Notes under the pieces: model-generated
Told to the model about the DNA's origin: nothing
Database searches by the model: none
The model's input: the letters and a program-made list of their open reading frames with translations, nothing else
Program-made: the position numbers and the translations under genes
Part shown: piece after piece, positions 1 through 6,288 of the stretch
Numbering within the stretch: the stretch's first letter is position 1
Layout of the letters: every line of letters starts with the position of its first letter
NCBI GenBank assembly: GCA_009784305.1
Contig: WRBZ01000057.1
Span: 1-6,406, forward strand
Origin: Synergistaceae bacterium
Lineage (GTDB): Bacteria > Synergistota > Synergistia > Synergistales > Aminobacteriaceae
Reading direction: 5' to 3'
Length of the DNA stretch: 6,406 bases

Positions 1-7
1 CTTTTTT

Positions 8-16
8 TGATATTAT
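8..16 (+). promoter_or_regulatory. Candidate extended -10 promoter for the str/S10 run
   Basis: The bases TGATATTAT fit the extended -10 form TGnTATAAT: the TG is present and five of six hexamer bases match. A start about 6-8 bases downstream would give a leader of roughly 80 bases before rpsL. The -35 region would lie outside the window, so the call rests on one element only. The run of seven T at 2-8 just before it could be the U-tract of a terminator for an upstream gene, but any stem is outside the window. Both points are inference. Confidence 0.33.
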
Positions 17-47
17 GTCCGAGTGTCAATTTTCATGTGGGGGTATT

Positions 48-99
48 GTCTCCTTTTTTAGGAGGCTAAAACTTAGAAGAATAACTTAAAGGAGGAGAT
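48..99 (+). promoter_or_regulatory. Possible bistable rpsL leader with two alternative hairpins
   Basis: The pyrimidine tract at 48-59 can pair in two mutually exclusive ways. In the short hairpin, 48-54 pairs with 60-66 (seven pairs, one G-U, five-T loop) and covers a decoy AGGAGG at 60-65. In the long hairpin, 49-59 pairs with 88-98 (eleven contiguous pairs, two of them G-U, extendable by a G-U at 48/99) and covers the real rpsL Shine-Dalgarno at 91-96. Neither has a following T-run, so this would be translational rather than termination control. The pairing is read directly from the sequence; function is inferred, and low-complexity purine and pyrimidine tracts pair easily by chance. Confidence 0.35.
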
Positions 100-102
100 T
101 CT

Positions 103-477
103 GTGCCGACAATTAATCAACTTGTTCGCATGGGGAGAAGCGAGAAAAAACGAAAAACGAGTGCGCCTGCTCTTCAGGGCAACCCAGCCAGAAGAGGAGT
201 TTGCACGAGGGTTTATACGGTAACACCGAAGAAGCCCAATTCAGCTTTTAGAAAAGTTGCGCGTGTTCGTTTGACAAATGGGATCGAGGTAACTTCTTAT
301 ATTCCCGGTATAGGGCATAACCTTCAGGAACACTCAGTTGTGCTTGTTCGTGGAGGTCGTGTGAAGGACCTTCCGGGTGTACGTTATCATATTATTCGTG
401 GTACCCTTGACTGCGGTGGTGTCGACAAGAGAAAACGCAGCCGTTCAAAATACGGCGCGCGCAGACCGAAGGCTTAA
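103..477 (+). CDS. rpsL: 30S ribosomal protein S12
   Basis: S12 lies at the interface side of the 30S subunit and takes part in codon-anticodon proofreading in the A site. The 124-residue product equals the E. coli length and lacks the N-terminal insertion of Bacillus S12. The decoding loop TPKKPNSA spans residues 41-48 and the second loop GGRVKDLPG spans 84-92. K43, K88 and P91, classical sites of streptomycin resistance or dependence, have wild-type residues. D89 is the position methylthiolated by RimO in bacteria that have it. F49 replaces the more usual Leu after PNSA. The start is GTG at 103, with GGAGGA at 91-96 seven to eight bases upstream; translation from it gives the canonical MPTINQLVR. 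It is the first gene of the visible run, and rpsG follows after 14 bases. Confidence 0.98.
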   Translation: MPTINQLVRMGRSEKKRKTSAPALQGNPARRGVCTRVYTVTPKKPNSAFRKVARVRLTNGIEVTSYIPGIGHNLQEHSVVLVRGGRVKDLPGVRYHIIRGTLDCGGVDKRKRSRSKYGARRPKA

Positions 478-491
478 GGGAGGTAACGTAA

Positions 492-962
492 GTGCCACGT
501 AAAGGACATGTGAGGAAACGTCCGGTCACGCCGGATACAAAATATGGAAATAAGGCTGCCGCAAAATTCATTGCAAGCCTTATGTATAAGGGCAAAAAGA
601 GTATAGCCGAAAGAATTTTCTACACTGCGCTTGATAAAGCTGCTGAGAAACTTTCCATGCAGCCTTTTGAAGTCTTTGAAAAGGCTATGGGCAATGTTGC
701 TCCGCAGATTGAAGTTCGTCCGCGTCGTGTCGGAGGAGCTACTTATCAAGTCCCCGTTGAAGTTCCGCCTGAAAGAGGGGAGCTTCTTTCAATCCGCTGG
801 ATAATCAATTTTGCCCGCGGGAAAAAAGGGATGCCGATGGAAGACAGGCTCAGCAGGGAACTTATTGACGCATGCAAAAATGAGGGCAGTTCGATAAAAA
901 AACGTGAGGATACGCACAAAATGGCGGAAGCCAATAGGGCGTTTGCACATTATCGTTGGTAA
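492..962 (+). CDS. rpsG: 30S ribosomal protein S7
   Basis: S7 is a primary binder of the 3' major domain of 16S rRNA; it nucleates the 30S head and touches E-site tRNA. The product has 156 residues, the usual bacterial length, and ends in the typical AHYRW. It begins MPRKGHV and contains the conserved segment [17 protein letters not shown] at about 75-91. The start is GTG at 492, behind GGGAGGTAA at 478-486. In E. coli S7 represses its own operon by binding the rpsL-rpsG junction. Here that junction is only 14 bases and mostly ribosome binding site, so an E. coli-like structured target is not evident, although a site extending into the coding regions cannot be excluded. fusA follows after 25 bases. 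Confidence 0.98.
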   Translation: MPRKGHVRKRPVTPDTKYGNKAAAKFIASLMYKGKKSIAERIFYTALDKAAEKLSMQPFEVFEKAMGNVAPQIEVRPRRVGGATYQVPVEVPPERGELLSIRWIINFARGKKGMPMEDRLSRELIDACKNEGSSIKKREDTHKMAEANRAFAHYRW

Positions 963-974
963 TTTTTAAGAAAC

Positions 975-990
975 AGCAGGTGCGATTTTG
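975..990 (+). promoter_or_regulatory. Weak ribosome binding site and TTG start of fusA
   Basis: AGCAGG at 975-980 is a mediocre Shine-Dalgarno seven bases before TTG at 988. The frame has a stop at 967-969, and the next in-frame ATG lies beyond the P-loop (residue 36), so the start must fall close to 988. ATT at 985 is the only competing rare start, and it sits too near the AGCAGG. A TTG with a weak site contrasts with the strong site of tuf. Confidence 0.8.
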
Positions 991-3045
991 GATATAACGA
1001 AACTTCGCAATATAGGAATTGCCGCCCATATTGACGCTGGAAAAACGACTACGAGCGAAAGGATCCTCTTCTATACCGGACGTAACTACAAAATGGGAGA
1101 GGTCCATGAAGGCGCAGCGACAATGGACTGGATGGATCTGGAGCGTGAGCGCGGAATAACAATAACTTCCGCTGCTACAACATGCGAATGGAAAGGGTTT
1201 CTTATTAATCTGATTGATACACCCGGGCACGTGGATTTTACAGTTGAGGTTGAACGCTCATTGCGCGTACTTGATGGCGCGGTTGCCGTTTTTTGTGCTG
1301 TTGGCGGGGTGGAACCGCAGTCGGAAACGGTATGGAGGCAGGCGGACAAATATCGTGTCCCGCGTATAGCTTTTGTGAATAAGATGGATCGCATAGGAGC
1401 GGATTTTAAGGGAGTAATCAATGATATACAGGAAAGGCTGGGAGCAAGGCCTATTGCTATTCAGCTTCCGATAGGGTCGGAAGAGGATTTTATCGGGGTA
1501 ATAGATCTTGTTGAAACAAGAGCTGTTTATTACCGCGACGAACTCGGAACAACGCCCGAAGTCAGACCTGTTCCCCTCGATATGGCAGCAGAAGTTAAAA
1601 AGGCCCGGGAACTGATGTTTGAGATTCTCTGCGATGTTGATGAAGATGTAATGGCTTTATACCTGGAAGGCCAGGAAATATCGTCTGAACTGATAAAGAA
1701 AGCTTTACGCGAGGGTACTATTTCTATGAAGCTGGTTCCGGTCATATGCGGGTCGGCTTTCAGAAATAAAGGCATCCAATTACTGCTTGATTCAATTGCG
1801 AATTATCTGCCGAGTCCTGCGGACCTTCCGCCCATTACAGGACGTTCGCCTTATGATGAGAGTAAAATCATCGAGCTTCAATGCGATGTTGAAGAACCTC
1901 TTTCAGCTTTGGTTTTTAAAATTGCCGTTGATCCATTTCTTGGACGCCTTGCTTTTGTAAGAGTTTATTCCGGAAGGCTCTTAAAGGGAACCATGGTTTA
2001 TAATTCAACTTCCGGGCAGCGGGAAAGAGTTGGGCGCATATTGAGGATGTACGCCAATAAGCGCGAGGACATCGATGAGACGGAAGCCGGAATGATAGTG
2101 GCGGTTCCAAGTCTCAAATTAACACGTACCGGAGATACTTTGTGCCGCGAAAATGAACAAGTTGTCCTCGAAAACCTTACTTTCCCTGATCCGGTGATTT
2201 CTCTCTCAGTTGAACCTGCGACTCAGGCAGATAAGCTAAAACTTACGAAGGGACTGACGGCTCTTTCCGAGGAAGACCCTACGTTTATAGTAAGAAGCGA
2301 TGAGGAAAGCGGTCAGACCATTATTTCCGGGATGGGAGAGCTTCATCTTGAGATAATCGTTGACAGGCTTAAACGTGAGTTTGGGGTGGATGTAAAAGTC
2401 GGGCGTCCACAGGTCGCGTATCGCGAGACTATTCAAAAAAGCGCGTCTGCGGAAGGAAAGTATATCCGTCAATCGGGTGGGCGAGGCCAGTACGGCCATG
2501 TTGTTATTGAAATGGAACCGCTTGAGGATAGAAAGAGCTATGAATATGAGGATAAGACAGTTGGGGGAATGATTCCAAAGGAATATATCCCCGCAGTGGA
2601 AAAAGGGCTTGCAGAGGCTGTTCAGACAGGCGTTCTCGGAAGTTATCCGGTCATAGGATTGAAGATAACCCTTGTAGGTGGAAGTTATCATGAAGTGGAC
2701 AGCTCAGAGCTGGCTTTCCGTATTGCCGCTTCAATGGCTTTCAAAGATGCTATGAAAAAAGCTTCTCCGGTCCTTATGGAACCGATAATGAAGGTTGAGG
2801 TCGTTACTCCCGAGGCTTACCTCGGCGATGTAATAGGGGATATATCTTCACGCAGAGGACGTGTTGAAGGAATGGACGTAAGGGCAAACGCCCGTATTAT
2901 TCATGGTTATGTTCCGCTTTCTTCCATGTTTGGCTATGCAACTGATTTGCGCAGTAAGACGAGCGGGCGCGCCACATATTCGATGCAATTCGATCACTAT
3001 GAGCCGGCGCCGGTCGAAGTGGCTGAAAAAATACTAAGAGGATAA
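988..3045 (+). CDS. fusA: Translation elongation factor G (EF-G)
   Basis: EF-G is the cytoplasmic GTPase that drives tRNA-mRNA translocation and, with ribosome recycling factor, splits post-termination ribosomes. The 685 residues are slightly shorter than E. coli (704). GTPase motifs are intact: P-loop AHIDAGKT at 13-20, RGITI at 55-59, DTPGH at 77-81, NKMD at 131-134 and GSA at 255-257. Domain II follows from about 290, domain III contains [18 protein letters not shown], and domain IV carries SGGRGQYGH near 496-504 and the tip motif [10 protein letters not shown] with H568. Domain V ends with [11 protein letters not shown] and FDHYEPAP. Two usually acidic positions are changed: M369 in domain II (AGMI, normally AGDI) and G557 in domain IV (YPVIG, normally YPVVD). 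Complete motifs and the str context support the canonical translocase rather than a paralogue. Confidence 0.97.
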   Translation: MDITKLRNIGIAAHIDAGKTTTSERILFYTGRNYKMGEVHEGAATMDWMDLERERGITITSAATTCEWKGFLINLIDTPGHVDFTVEVERSLRVLDGAVAVFCAVGGVEPQSETVWRQADKYRVPRIAFVNKMDRIGADFKGVINDIQERLGARPIAIQLPIGSEEDFIGVIDLVETRAVYYRDELGTTPEVRPVPLDMAAEVKKARELMFEILCDVDEDVMALYLEGQEISSELIKKALREGTISMKLVPVICGSAFRNKGIQLLLDSIANYLPSPADLPPITGRSPYDESKIIELQCDVEEPLSALVFKIAVDPFLGRLAFVRVYSGRLLKGTMVYNSTSGQRERVGRILRMYANKREDIDETEAGMIVAVPSLKLTRTGDTLCRENEQVVLENLTFPDPVISLSVEPATQADKLKLTKGLTALSEEDPTFIVRSDEESGQTIISGMGELHLEIIVDRLKREFGVDVKVGRPQVAYRETIQKSASAEGKYIRQSGGRGQYGHVVIEMEPLEDRKSYEYEDKTVGGMIPKEYIPAVEKGLAEAVQTGVLGSYPVIGLKITLVGGSYHEVDSSELAFRIAASMAFKDAMKKASPVLMEPIMKVEVVTPEAYLGDVIGDISSRRGRVEGMDVRANARIIHGYVPLSSMFGYATDLRSKTSGRATYSMQFDHYEPAPVEVAEKILRG

Positions 3046-3099
3046 TTTTAAATAATAGAAAAAATAAAATTTCAGTAATTCAAAAGGAGGAAGTAACAA
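3046..3099 (+). promoter_or_regulatory. AT-rich fusA-tuf spacer with strong tuf ribosome binding site
   Basis: This 54-base gap is almost entirely A and T until AAAAGGAGG at 3082-3090, which is nine bases before the tuf ATG and is the strongest Shine-Dalgarno match in the window together with that of rpsL. A TAAAAT at 3065-3070 resembles a -10 box, but no acceptable -35 stands 16-18 bases upstream, so an internal tuf promoter is possible and unproven. AATTTTA at 3044-3050 and TAAAATT at 3065-3071 are inverted, but a seven-pair A-U stem with a 14-base loop would be weak. There is no terminator. Confidence 0.5.
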
Positions 3100-4302
3100 A
3101 TGGCAAAGGAAAAATTTTCGCGGGATAAGACACACCTTAATATTGGAACGATTGGTCATATTGACCACGGCAAGACGACTTTAACGGCTTCTATAACTAA
3201 GTGTCTTGCTACAAGGGGATGGGCTGATTTTACAGCGTACGAAATGATAGATAAGGCTCCTGAAGAACGCGAGCGCGGAATAACTATCAATATCGCTCAC
3301 GTTGAGTATCAAACCGAGAATCGTCATTATGCACATATCGACTGCCCCGGTCACGCGGACTATATAAAGAACATGATAACCGGAGCCGCCCAGATGGATG
3401 GAGCAATCCTTGTCGTCAGCGCGGCAGACGGTCCGATGCCCCAGACCCGTGAGCACGTGCTTCTTGCCCGTCAGGTCAACGTGCCCGCTCTTGTAGTTTT
3501 TATGAATAAGACAGATCAGGTCGATGACCCTGAACTTCTTGATCTTGTTGAAATGGAAGTTCGGGAGCTTCTCAGCAAATATGAATTCCCCGGAGATGAC
3601 ATACCCGTTGTTCGCGGTTCAGCTCTTAAAGTCATGGAAGATGGAAACGGTAAGGAAGATGATCCGATAAGCAAATGCATTTGGGAGCTTATGGCGGCAT
3701 GTGACGCACATATTCCTACGCCTGTGCGAATCATCGATAAGCCTTTCCTTATGCCCGTCGAAGACGTGTTCACTATCACGGGGAGAGGAACAGTCGTTAC
3801 CGGACGCGTTGAGCGCGGTGTAATAAAGCCGATGGAAGAAGTTGCCATCATTGGTATGAAGGAAGATGTCAAAAAGACAATAGCCACATCGCTTGAAATG
3901 TTCCGTAAAATACTTGACTTTGCGGAAGCGGGAGATAACGTCGGAGTCCTCCTTCGCGGAGTTGACAAGGACGAAGTCGAGCGCGGCCAGGTGCTTGCCA
4001 AGCCGAACAGCGTAACTCCTCATACGAAATTCTACGCGGAGGTTTACGTACTGAAAAAGGATGAGGGCGGACGCCATACGCCATTCTTCAAAGGATATAA
4101 GCCTCAATTCTACTTCCGTACAACAGACGTTACGGGAAGTATTGAGCTTCCGGAAGGCGTGGAAATGGTTATGCCGGGGGATAACGCAACGTTCACGGTT
4201 GAACTGATAGTTCCCATAGCTATGGAAGAGGGGCTCCGTTTTGCCGTACGTGAAGGCGGACATACAGTTGGCGCCGGTGTTGTCACGAAAATTTTGAAAT
4301 AA
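3100..4302 (+). CDS. tuf: Translation elongation factor Tu (EF-Tu)
   Basis: EF-Tu is the abundant GTPase that brings aminoacyl-tRNA to the ribosomal A site. The product is 400 residues. The GTPase domain shows P-loop GHIDHGKT at 19-26 (Ile where most bacteria have Val), RGITI at 59-63, DCPGH at 81-85 with catalytic H85, NKTD at 136-139 and SAL at 174-176. Domain 2 contains [13 protein letters not shown] (228-240), and domain 3 contains [18 protein letters not shown] (323-340). The stretch between SAL and IDKPF is about five residues longer than in E. coli. H388 replaces the common Arg near the C-terminus. The start is ATG at 3100 behind AAAAGGAGG. Whether a second tuf copy exists elsewhere cannot be told. 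Codon use favours ATA for isoleucine (12 of 28). Confidence 0.98.
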   Translation: MAKEKFSRDKTHLNIGTIGHIDHGKTTLTASITKCLATRGWADFTAYEMIDKAPEERERGITINIAHVEYQTENRHYAHIDCPGHADYIKNMITGAAQMDGAILVVSAADGPMPQTREHVLLARQVNVPALVVFMNKTDQVDDPELLDLVEMEVRELLSKYEFPGDDIPVVRGSALKVMEDGNGKEDDPISKCIWELMAACDAHIPTPVRIIDKPFLMPVEDVFTITGRGTVVTGRVERGVIKPMEEVAIIGMKEDVKKTIATSLEMFRKILDFAEAGDNVGVLLRGVDKDEVERGQVLAKPNSVTPHTKFYAEVYVLKKDEGGRHTPFFKGYKPQFYFRTTDVTGSIELPEGVEMVMPGDNATFTVELIVPIAMEEGLRFAVREGGHTVGAGVVTKILK

Positions 4303-4315
4303 GGGTATATAAATC

Positions 4316-4621
4316 GTGTCAAAAAAAATCAGAATTCGCCTCAAAGCGTTTGATCATAGAGTTCTTGACTCGTCAGCGCTGCAAATAGCGGAAACAGCGG
4401 AGAGGAGCGGGGCTACGGTATCGGGTCCCATTCCTCTTCCTACGGAAATCAACAAGGTGACGATCCTTAAATCTCCCCATAAAGATAAAGATGCGAGGGA
4501 GCAATTTGAGATGAGGACACATAAGCGTCTCATTGACATTCTGAGCCCGACACAGAAAACAATGGACGCGTTAATGCAGCTGAATTTACCCTCGGGGGTA
4601 GACATTCAAATTAAGCTTTAA
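4316..4621 (+). CDS. rpsJ: 30S ribosomal protein S10 (NusE)
   Basis: S10 is a late-binding protein of the 30S head and also acts as NusE, which with NusB joins transcription antitermination complexes and can link NusG to the leading ribosome. The 101-residue protein has the family signature [14 protein letters not shown] at 6-19, [16 protein letters not shown] near 40-55, the [12 protein letters not shown] segment at about 64-75, and the C-terminal [11 protein letters not shown]. The start is GTG at 4316. Its only upstream help is a modest AAGGG at 4301-4305 overlapping the tuf stop, so initiation may depend on ribosomes finishing tuf 13 bases earlier. It opens the S10 part without the long leader seen in E. 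coli. Confidence 0.97.
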   Translation: MSKKIRIRLKAFDHRVLDSSALQIAETAERSGATVSGPIPLPTEINKVTILKSPHKDKDAREQFEMRTHKRLIDILSPTQKTMDALMQLNLPSGVDIQIKL

Positions 4622-4627
4622 ATGGCA

Positions 4628-4651
4628 TAAACAAGTAAACAAGGAAGCAAG
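4628..4651 (+). repeat. Octamer tandem repeat, three units, in the rpsJ-rplC gap
   Basis: TAAACAAG occurs twice in perfect tandem at 4628-4635 and 4636-4643. A third unit, GAAGCAAG at 4644-4651, matches at six of eight bases. The array lies entirely between the rpsJ stop and the rplC start, so changes in copy number would not alter any protein. It has no self-complementarity that would make a stable hairpin. Confidence 0.75.
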
Positions 4652-4659
4652 CATTTTTT

Positions 4660-4687
4660 AATTGTGAATAGTGAATTGTAAATTGTT
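4660..4687 (+). repeat. Degenerate heptamer tandem repeat, four units, upstream of rplC
   Basis: Four consecutive seven-base units read AATTGTG, AATAGTG, AATTGTA and AATTGTT; each differs from the first by at most one base. The array ends six bases before the AAAGGGG ribosome binding site of rplC. It follows the octamer array after CATTTTTT at 4652-4659, so most of the gap is simple repeats. It carries no recognisable promoter hexamer pair. Confidence 0.75.
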
Positions 4688-4692
4688 TTTCG

Positions 4693-4709
4693 AAAGGGGA
4701 ATTTATATG
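4693..4709 (+). promoter_or_regulatory. Ribosome binding site deciding the rplC start
   Basis: AAAGGGGA at 4693-4700 stands six bases before ATG at 4707. It favours that ATG over the in-frame GTG at 4671, which lies inside the heptamer repeat, has no Shine-Dalgarno, and would add twelve residues absent from the L3 family. Confidence 0.85.
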
Positions 4710-5336
4710 AGTATTGGGATTCTGGGGAGAAAGGTAGGCATGACGCAGGTATTTGACGAGCAGGGGCAAGTAGTTCCTGTAACGATCATTGAGGCTGGGC
4801 CTTGCTCTGTATTTGCCATCCGTACCCCCGAACAGAACGGATACTCCGCCGTTCTTCTCGGCTTTAAGGCGGTAACAAAACCTTATAAGCTGTCCAAACC
4901 CCTCAAGGGCTTTTTTGACAAAACAGGCGTCGCTCCGCAAAAGAAGTTGCAGGAATTTCGCATGTCTACAACGGAAGGCTATGAGGTAGGGCAAGAGATC
5001 AAAGCAGATATCTTTGAGCCCGGAGAAGCTATAAACATAAGCGGAGTCAGTAAGGGAAAAGGGTTTGCCGGAGTTGTGAAAAAATATCACTTCCAAGGCG
5101 CTCAACAGTCGCACGGTACGTCGGTAGTCCATCGCCGTCCCGGTTCAAGCGGATCGATTTCGTATCCCGGTCGTGTATTCCCGGGAAAAACGATGCCAGG
5201 ACATATGGGGAGCGAGAGAGTTACGGTTAAAAACCTTGTAGTTGTAGCCGTCGATGTCGAGAATAACCTCATCCTTGTCAAAGGGGCGGTGCCCGGAGCG
5301 CGCAACAGCCTGGTCACCCTCTATAAGAAGAAGTAG
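4707..5336 (+). CDS. rplC: 50S ribosomal protein L3
   Basis: L3 binds the 3' end of 23S rRNA early in 50S assembly and sends a long extension toward the peptidyl transferase centre. Starting at ATG 4707 the product is 209 residues, the same as E. coli. It begins MSIGILGRKVGMTQVFDE, the family N-terminus. The conserved core runs from GVSKGKGFAGVVKKYHF (113-129) through SHGTSVVHRRPGSSG (135-149) to PGRVFPGKTMPGHMGSERVT (154-173), the region of the central extension. The Gln methylated by PrmB in E. coli (Q150 there) is not obvious: the local sequence is GSSGSISYPG, with Ser in place of that Gln. rplD follows after 11 bases. Confidence 0.98.
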   Translation: MSIGILGRKVGMTQVFDEQGQVVPVTIIEAGPCSVFAIRTPEQNGYSAVLLGFKAVTKPYKLSKPLKGFFDKTGVAPQKKLQEFRMSTTEGYEVGQEIKADIFEPGEAINISGVSKGKGFAGVVKKYHFQGAQQSHGTSVVHRRPGSSGSISYPGRVFPGKTMPGHMGSERVTVKNLVVVAVDVENNLILVKGAVPGARNSLVTLYKKK

Positions 5337-5350
5337 GGGTGGACGATATG
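5336..5350 (+). promoter_or_regulatory. Ribosome binding site deciding the rplD start
   Basis: GGGGTGG at 5336-5342 overlaps the last base of the rplC stop and is five bases before ATG at 5348. That ATG gives MPTVKIFD, the usual L4 beginning. An in-frame GTG at 5339 would lie within this purine-rich site and add only three residues. Confidence 0.7.
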
Positions 5351-5971
5351 CCGACAGTTAAAATATTTGATTTTCAAGGTTTGGAAACAGGGGAGATGAC
5401 CCTTTCGGATGCTGTCTTTGGTTCATTTATCCATGTTCCGGCCATGCATCAAGTCGTGGTTGCTCATCTCGCGAACTGCCGTTTGGGTACTCATTCCGTG
5501 AAAACCCGCGGTGATGTGCGCGGCGGAGGTAAAAAGCCATGGCGTCAGAAACATACCGGACGCGCGCGTCACGGAAGCAACCGCTCTCCTATTTGGGTTG
5601 GAGGCGGAGTGGCTCATGGGCCGCATCCTCGTGATTATTCACAGAAGGTCAATAAGAAAGTTCGCCGTCTTGCTATCAGGAGCGCGCTTTCGATGAAAGT
5701 TCAGGAGTCTTTGTTTACTGTTGTTAAATCATTTGATATTGACAAACCTTCAACTAAAACTATGAGAGGTTTTTTTGAGGCTGTAAAAGCGCAAAAACCT
5801 CTTGTTATTGTACCGGAGGGAAACGACAATGTCAGGATTTCATCGCGCAATATCGAAGGAGCAAAGGTTATTAATCTTGGGAATATAAATGTATACGATA
5901 TTTTGAATTCCAAGACTTTGATAGTTACTCCTGAGGTAATTACAAAGCTTGAGGAGGTCTATGCGGGATGA
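5348..5971 (+). CDS. rplD: 50S ribosomal protein L4
   Basis: L4 is an early 50S assembly protein whose long loop helps line the nascent-peptide tunnel constriction. In E. coli it also represses the S10 operon by binding its leader. The product is 207 residues from ATG 5348. The tunnel loop is clear at about 55-96: [19 protein letters not shown] followed by SPIWVGGG and [10 protein letters not shown]68 corresponds to E. coli K63, a macrolide-resistance site, and is wild type. His at 69 stands where many bacteria have Gly (RQKGTG). The second half, from about base 5700, is visibly richer in A and T than the loop region. The stop overlaps the rplW start as ATGA. With no S10 leader present, E. 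coli-style L4 feedback is not expected here. Confidence 0.97.
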   Translation: MPTVKIFDFQGLETGEMTLSDAVFGSFIHVPAMHQVVVAHLANCRLGTHSVKTRGDVRGGGKKPWRQKHTGRARHGSNRSPIWVGGGVAHGPHPRDYSQKVNKKVRRLAIRSALSMKVQESLFTVVKSFDIDKPSTKTMRGFFEAVKAQKPLVIVPEGNDNVRISSRNIEGAKVINLGNINVYDILNSKTLIVTPEVITKLEEVYAG

Positions 5972-6264
5972 AACTTATATCACATGACATAATAATCCGT
6001 CCGATAGTAACTGAAAAGAGCAGCCGGATGATGGAGGAGAATTGGTATACGTTTGAAGTTCATTCAATGGCTAATAAGATTCAGGTTCGCAAAGCCATTG
6101 AGGAAATTTTCAAGGTTAAGGTTGAAAAGGTCAACACAATGAACGTGAAGCCTAAACCAAAGCGTATGGGAGCATTCAAAGGGAAGACTCGTTCTTGGAA
6201 GAAAGCGATGGTAAGCCTCGCAGCGGGGCAGCGAATCGAGTTCTTTGAAGGGGCAAGCATTTAA
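5968..6264 (+). CDS. rplW: 50S ribosomal protein L23
   Basis: L23 sits at the mouth of the exit tunnel and docks trigger factor and the signal recognition particle. The product is 98 residues, near the family norm. The N-terminal motif [11 protein letters not shown] (8-18) contains E16, equivalent to the E. coli Glu18 that contacts trigger factor. The tunnel-facing loop [21 protein letters not shown] spans 60-80, and the protein ends with the strand [15 protein letters not shown]. The start ATG at 5968 overlaps the rplD stop by four bases. GAGGAGGT at 5951-5958, inside rplD, supplies a strong binding site nine bases upstream. This arrangement predicts translational coupling with rplD. Confidence 0.98.
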   Translation: MKLISHDIIIRPIVTEKSSRMMEENWYTFEVHSMANKIQVRKAIEEIFKVKVEKVNTMNVKPKPKRMGAFKGKTRSWKKAMVSLAAGQRIEFFEGASI

Positions 6265-6288
6265 TTAGGCTGGAAGGAGACTAAATAT

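Noticed and set aside
1..69. Frame 1 is open from the left edge to TAA at 67-69, possible tail of an upstream gene
   Set aside because: The 22 residues look like no ribosomal or RNA polymerase C-terminus I know. The frame also runs through the T-tract and the candidate promoter.
15..89. A 24-codon open frame starting ATG at 15 and ending just before the rpsL ribosome binding site, possible leader peptide
   Set aside because: It has no Shine-Dalgarno, its start would lie upstream of the predicted transcript start, and the peptide shows no codon run of regulatory meaning.
1147..1160. A 14-base stretch identical in fusA (1147-1160) and tuf (3271-3284)
   Set aside because: It encodes the shared ERGIT switch motif of homologous GTPases, so it reflects protein homology rather than a DNA repeat or gene conversion tract.
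3044..3071. AATTTTA/TAAAATT inverted repeat after fusA
   Set aside because: It is seven A-U pairs with a 14-base loop in AT-rich sequence, so it is too weak to call a terminator or regulatory hairpin.
3619..4344. A long open frame on the minus strand opposite tuf (241 codons), with others of 161 and 71 codons nearby
   Set aside because: It is a shadow of the tuf codon pattern. It has no recognisable protein, no ribosome binding site was sought out or seen that supports it, and it lies opposite an essential conserved gene.
4654..4659. Run of six T between rpsJ and rplC as an intrinsic terminator
   Set aside because: No stem-loop precedes it. The bases before it form a direct, not inverted, repeat.
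4671..4706. GTG at 4671 as an alternative rplC start
   Set aside because: It is inside the heptamer repeat, has no ribosome binding site, and adds residues absent from L3. ATG at 4707 has a good site.
5511..5696. Plus-strand open frame of 61 codons inside rplD
   Set aside because: It is out of frame within the conserved L4 tunnel-loop sequence and has no family resemblance; it is a shadow.
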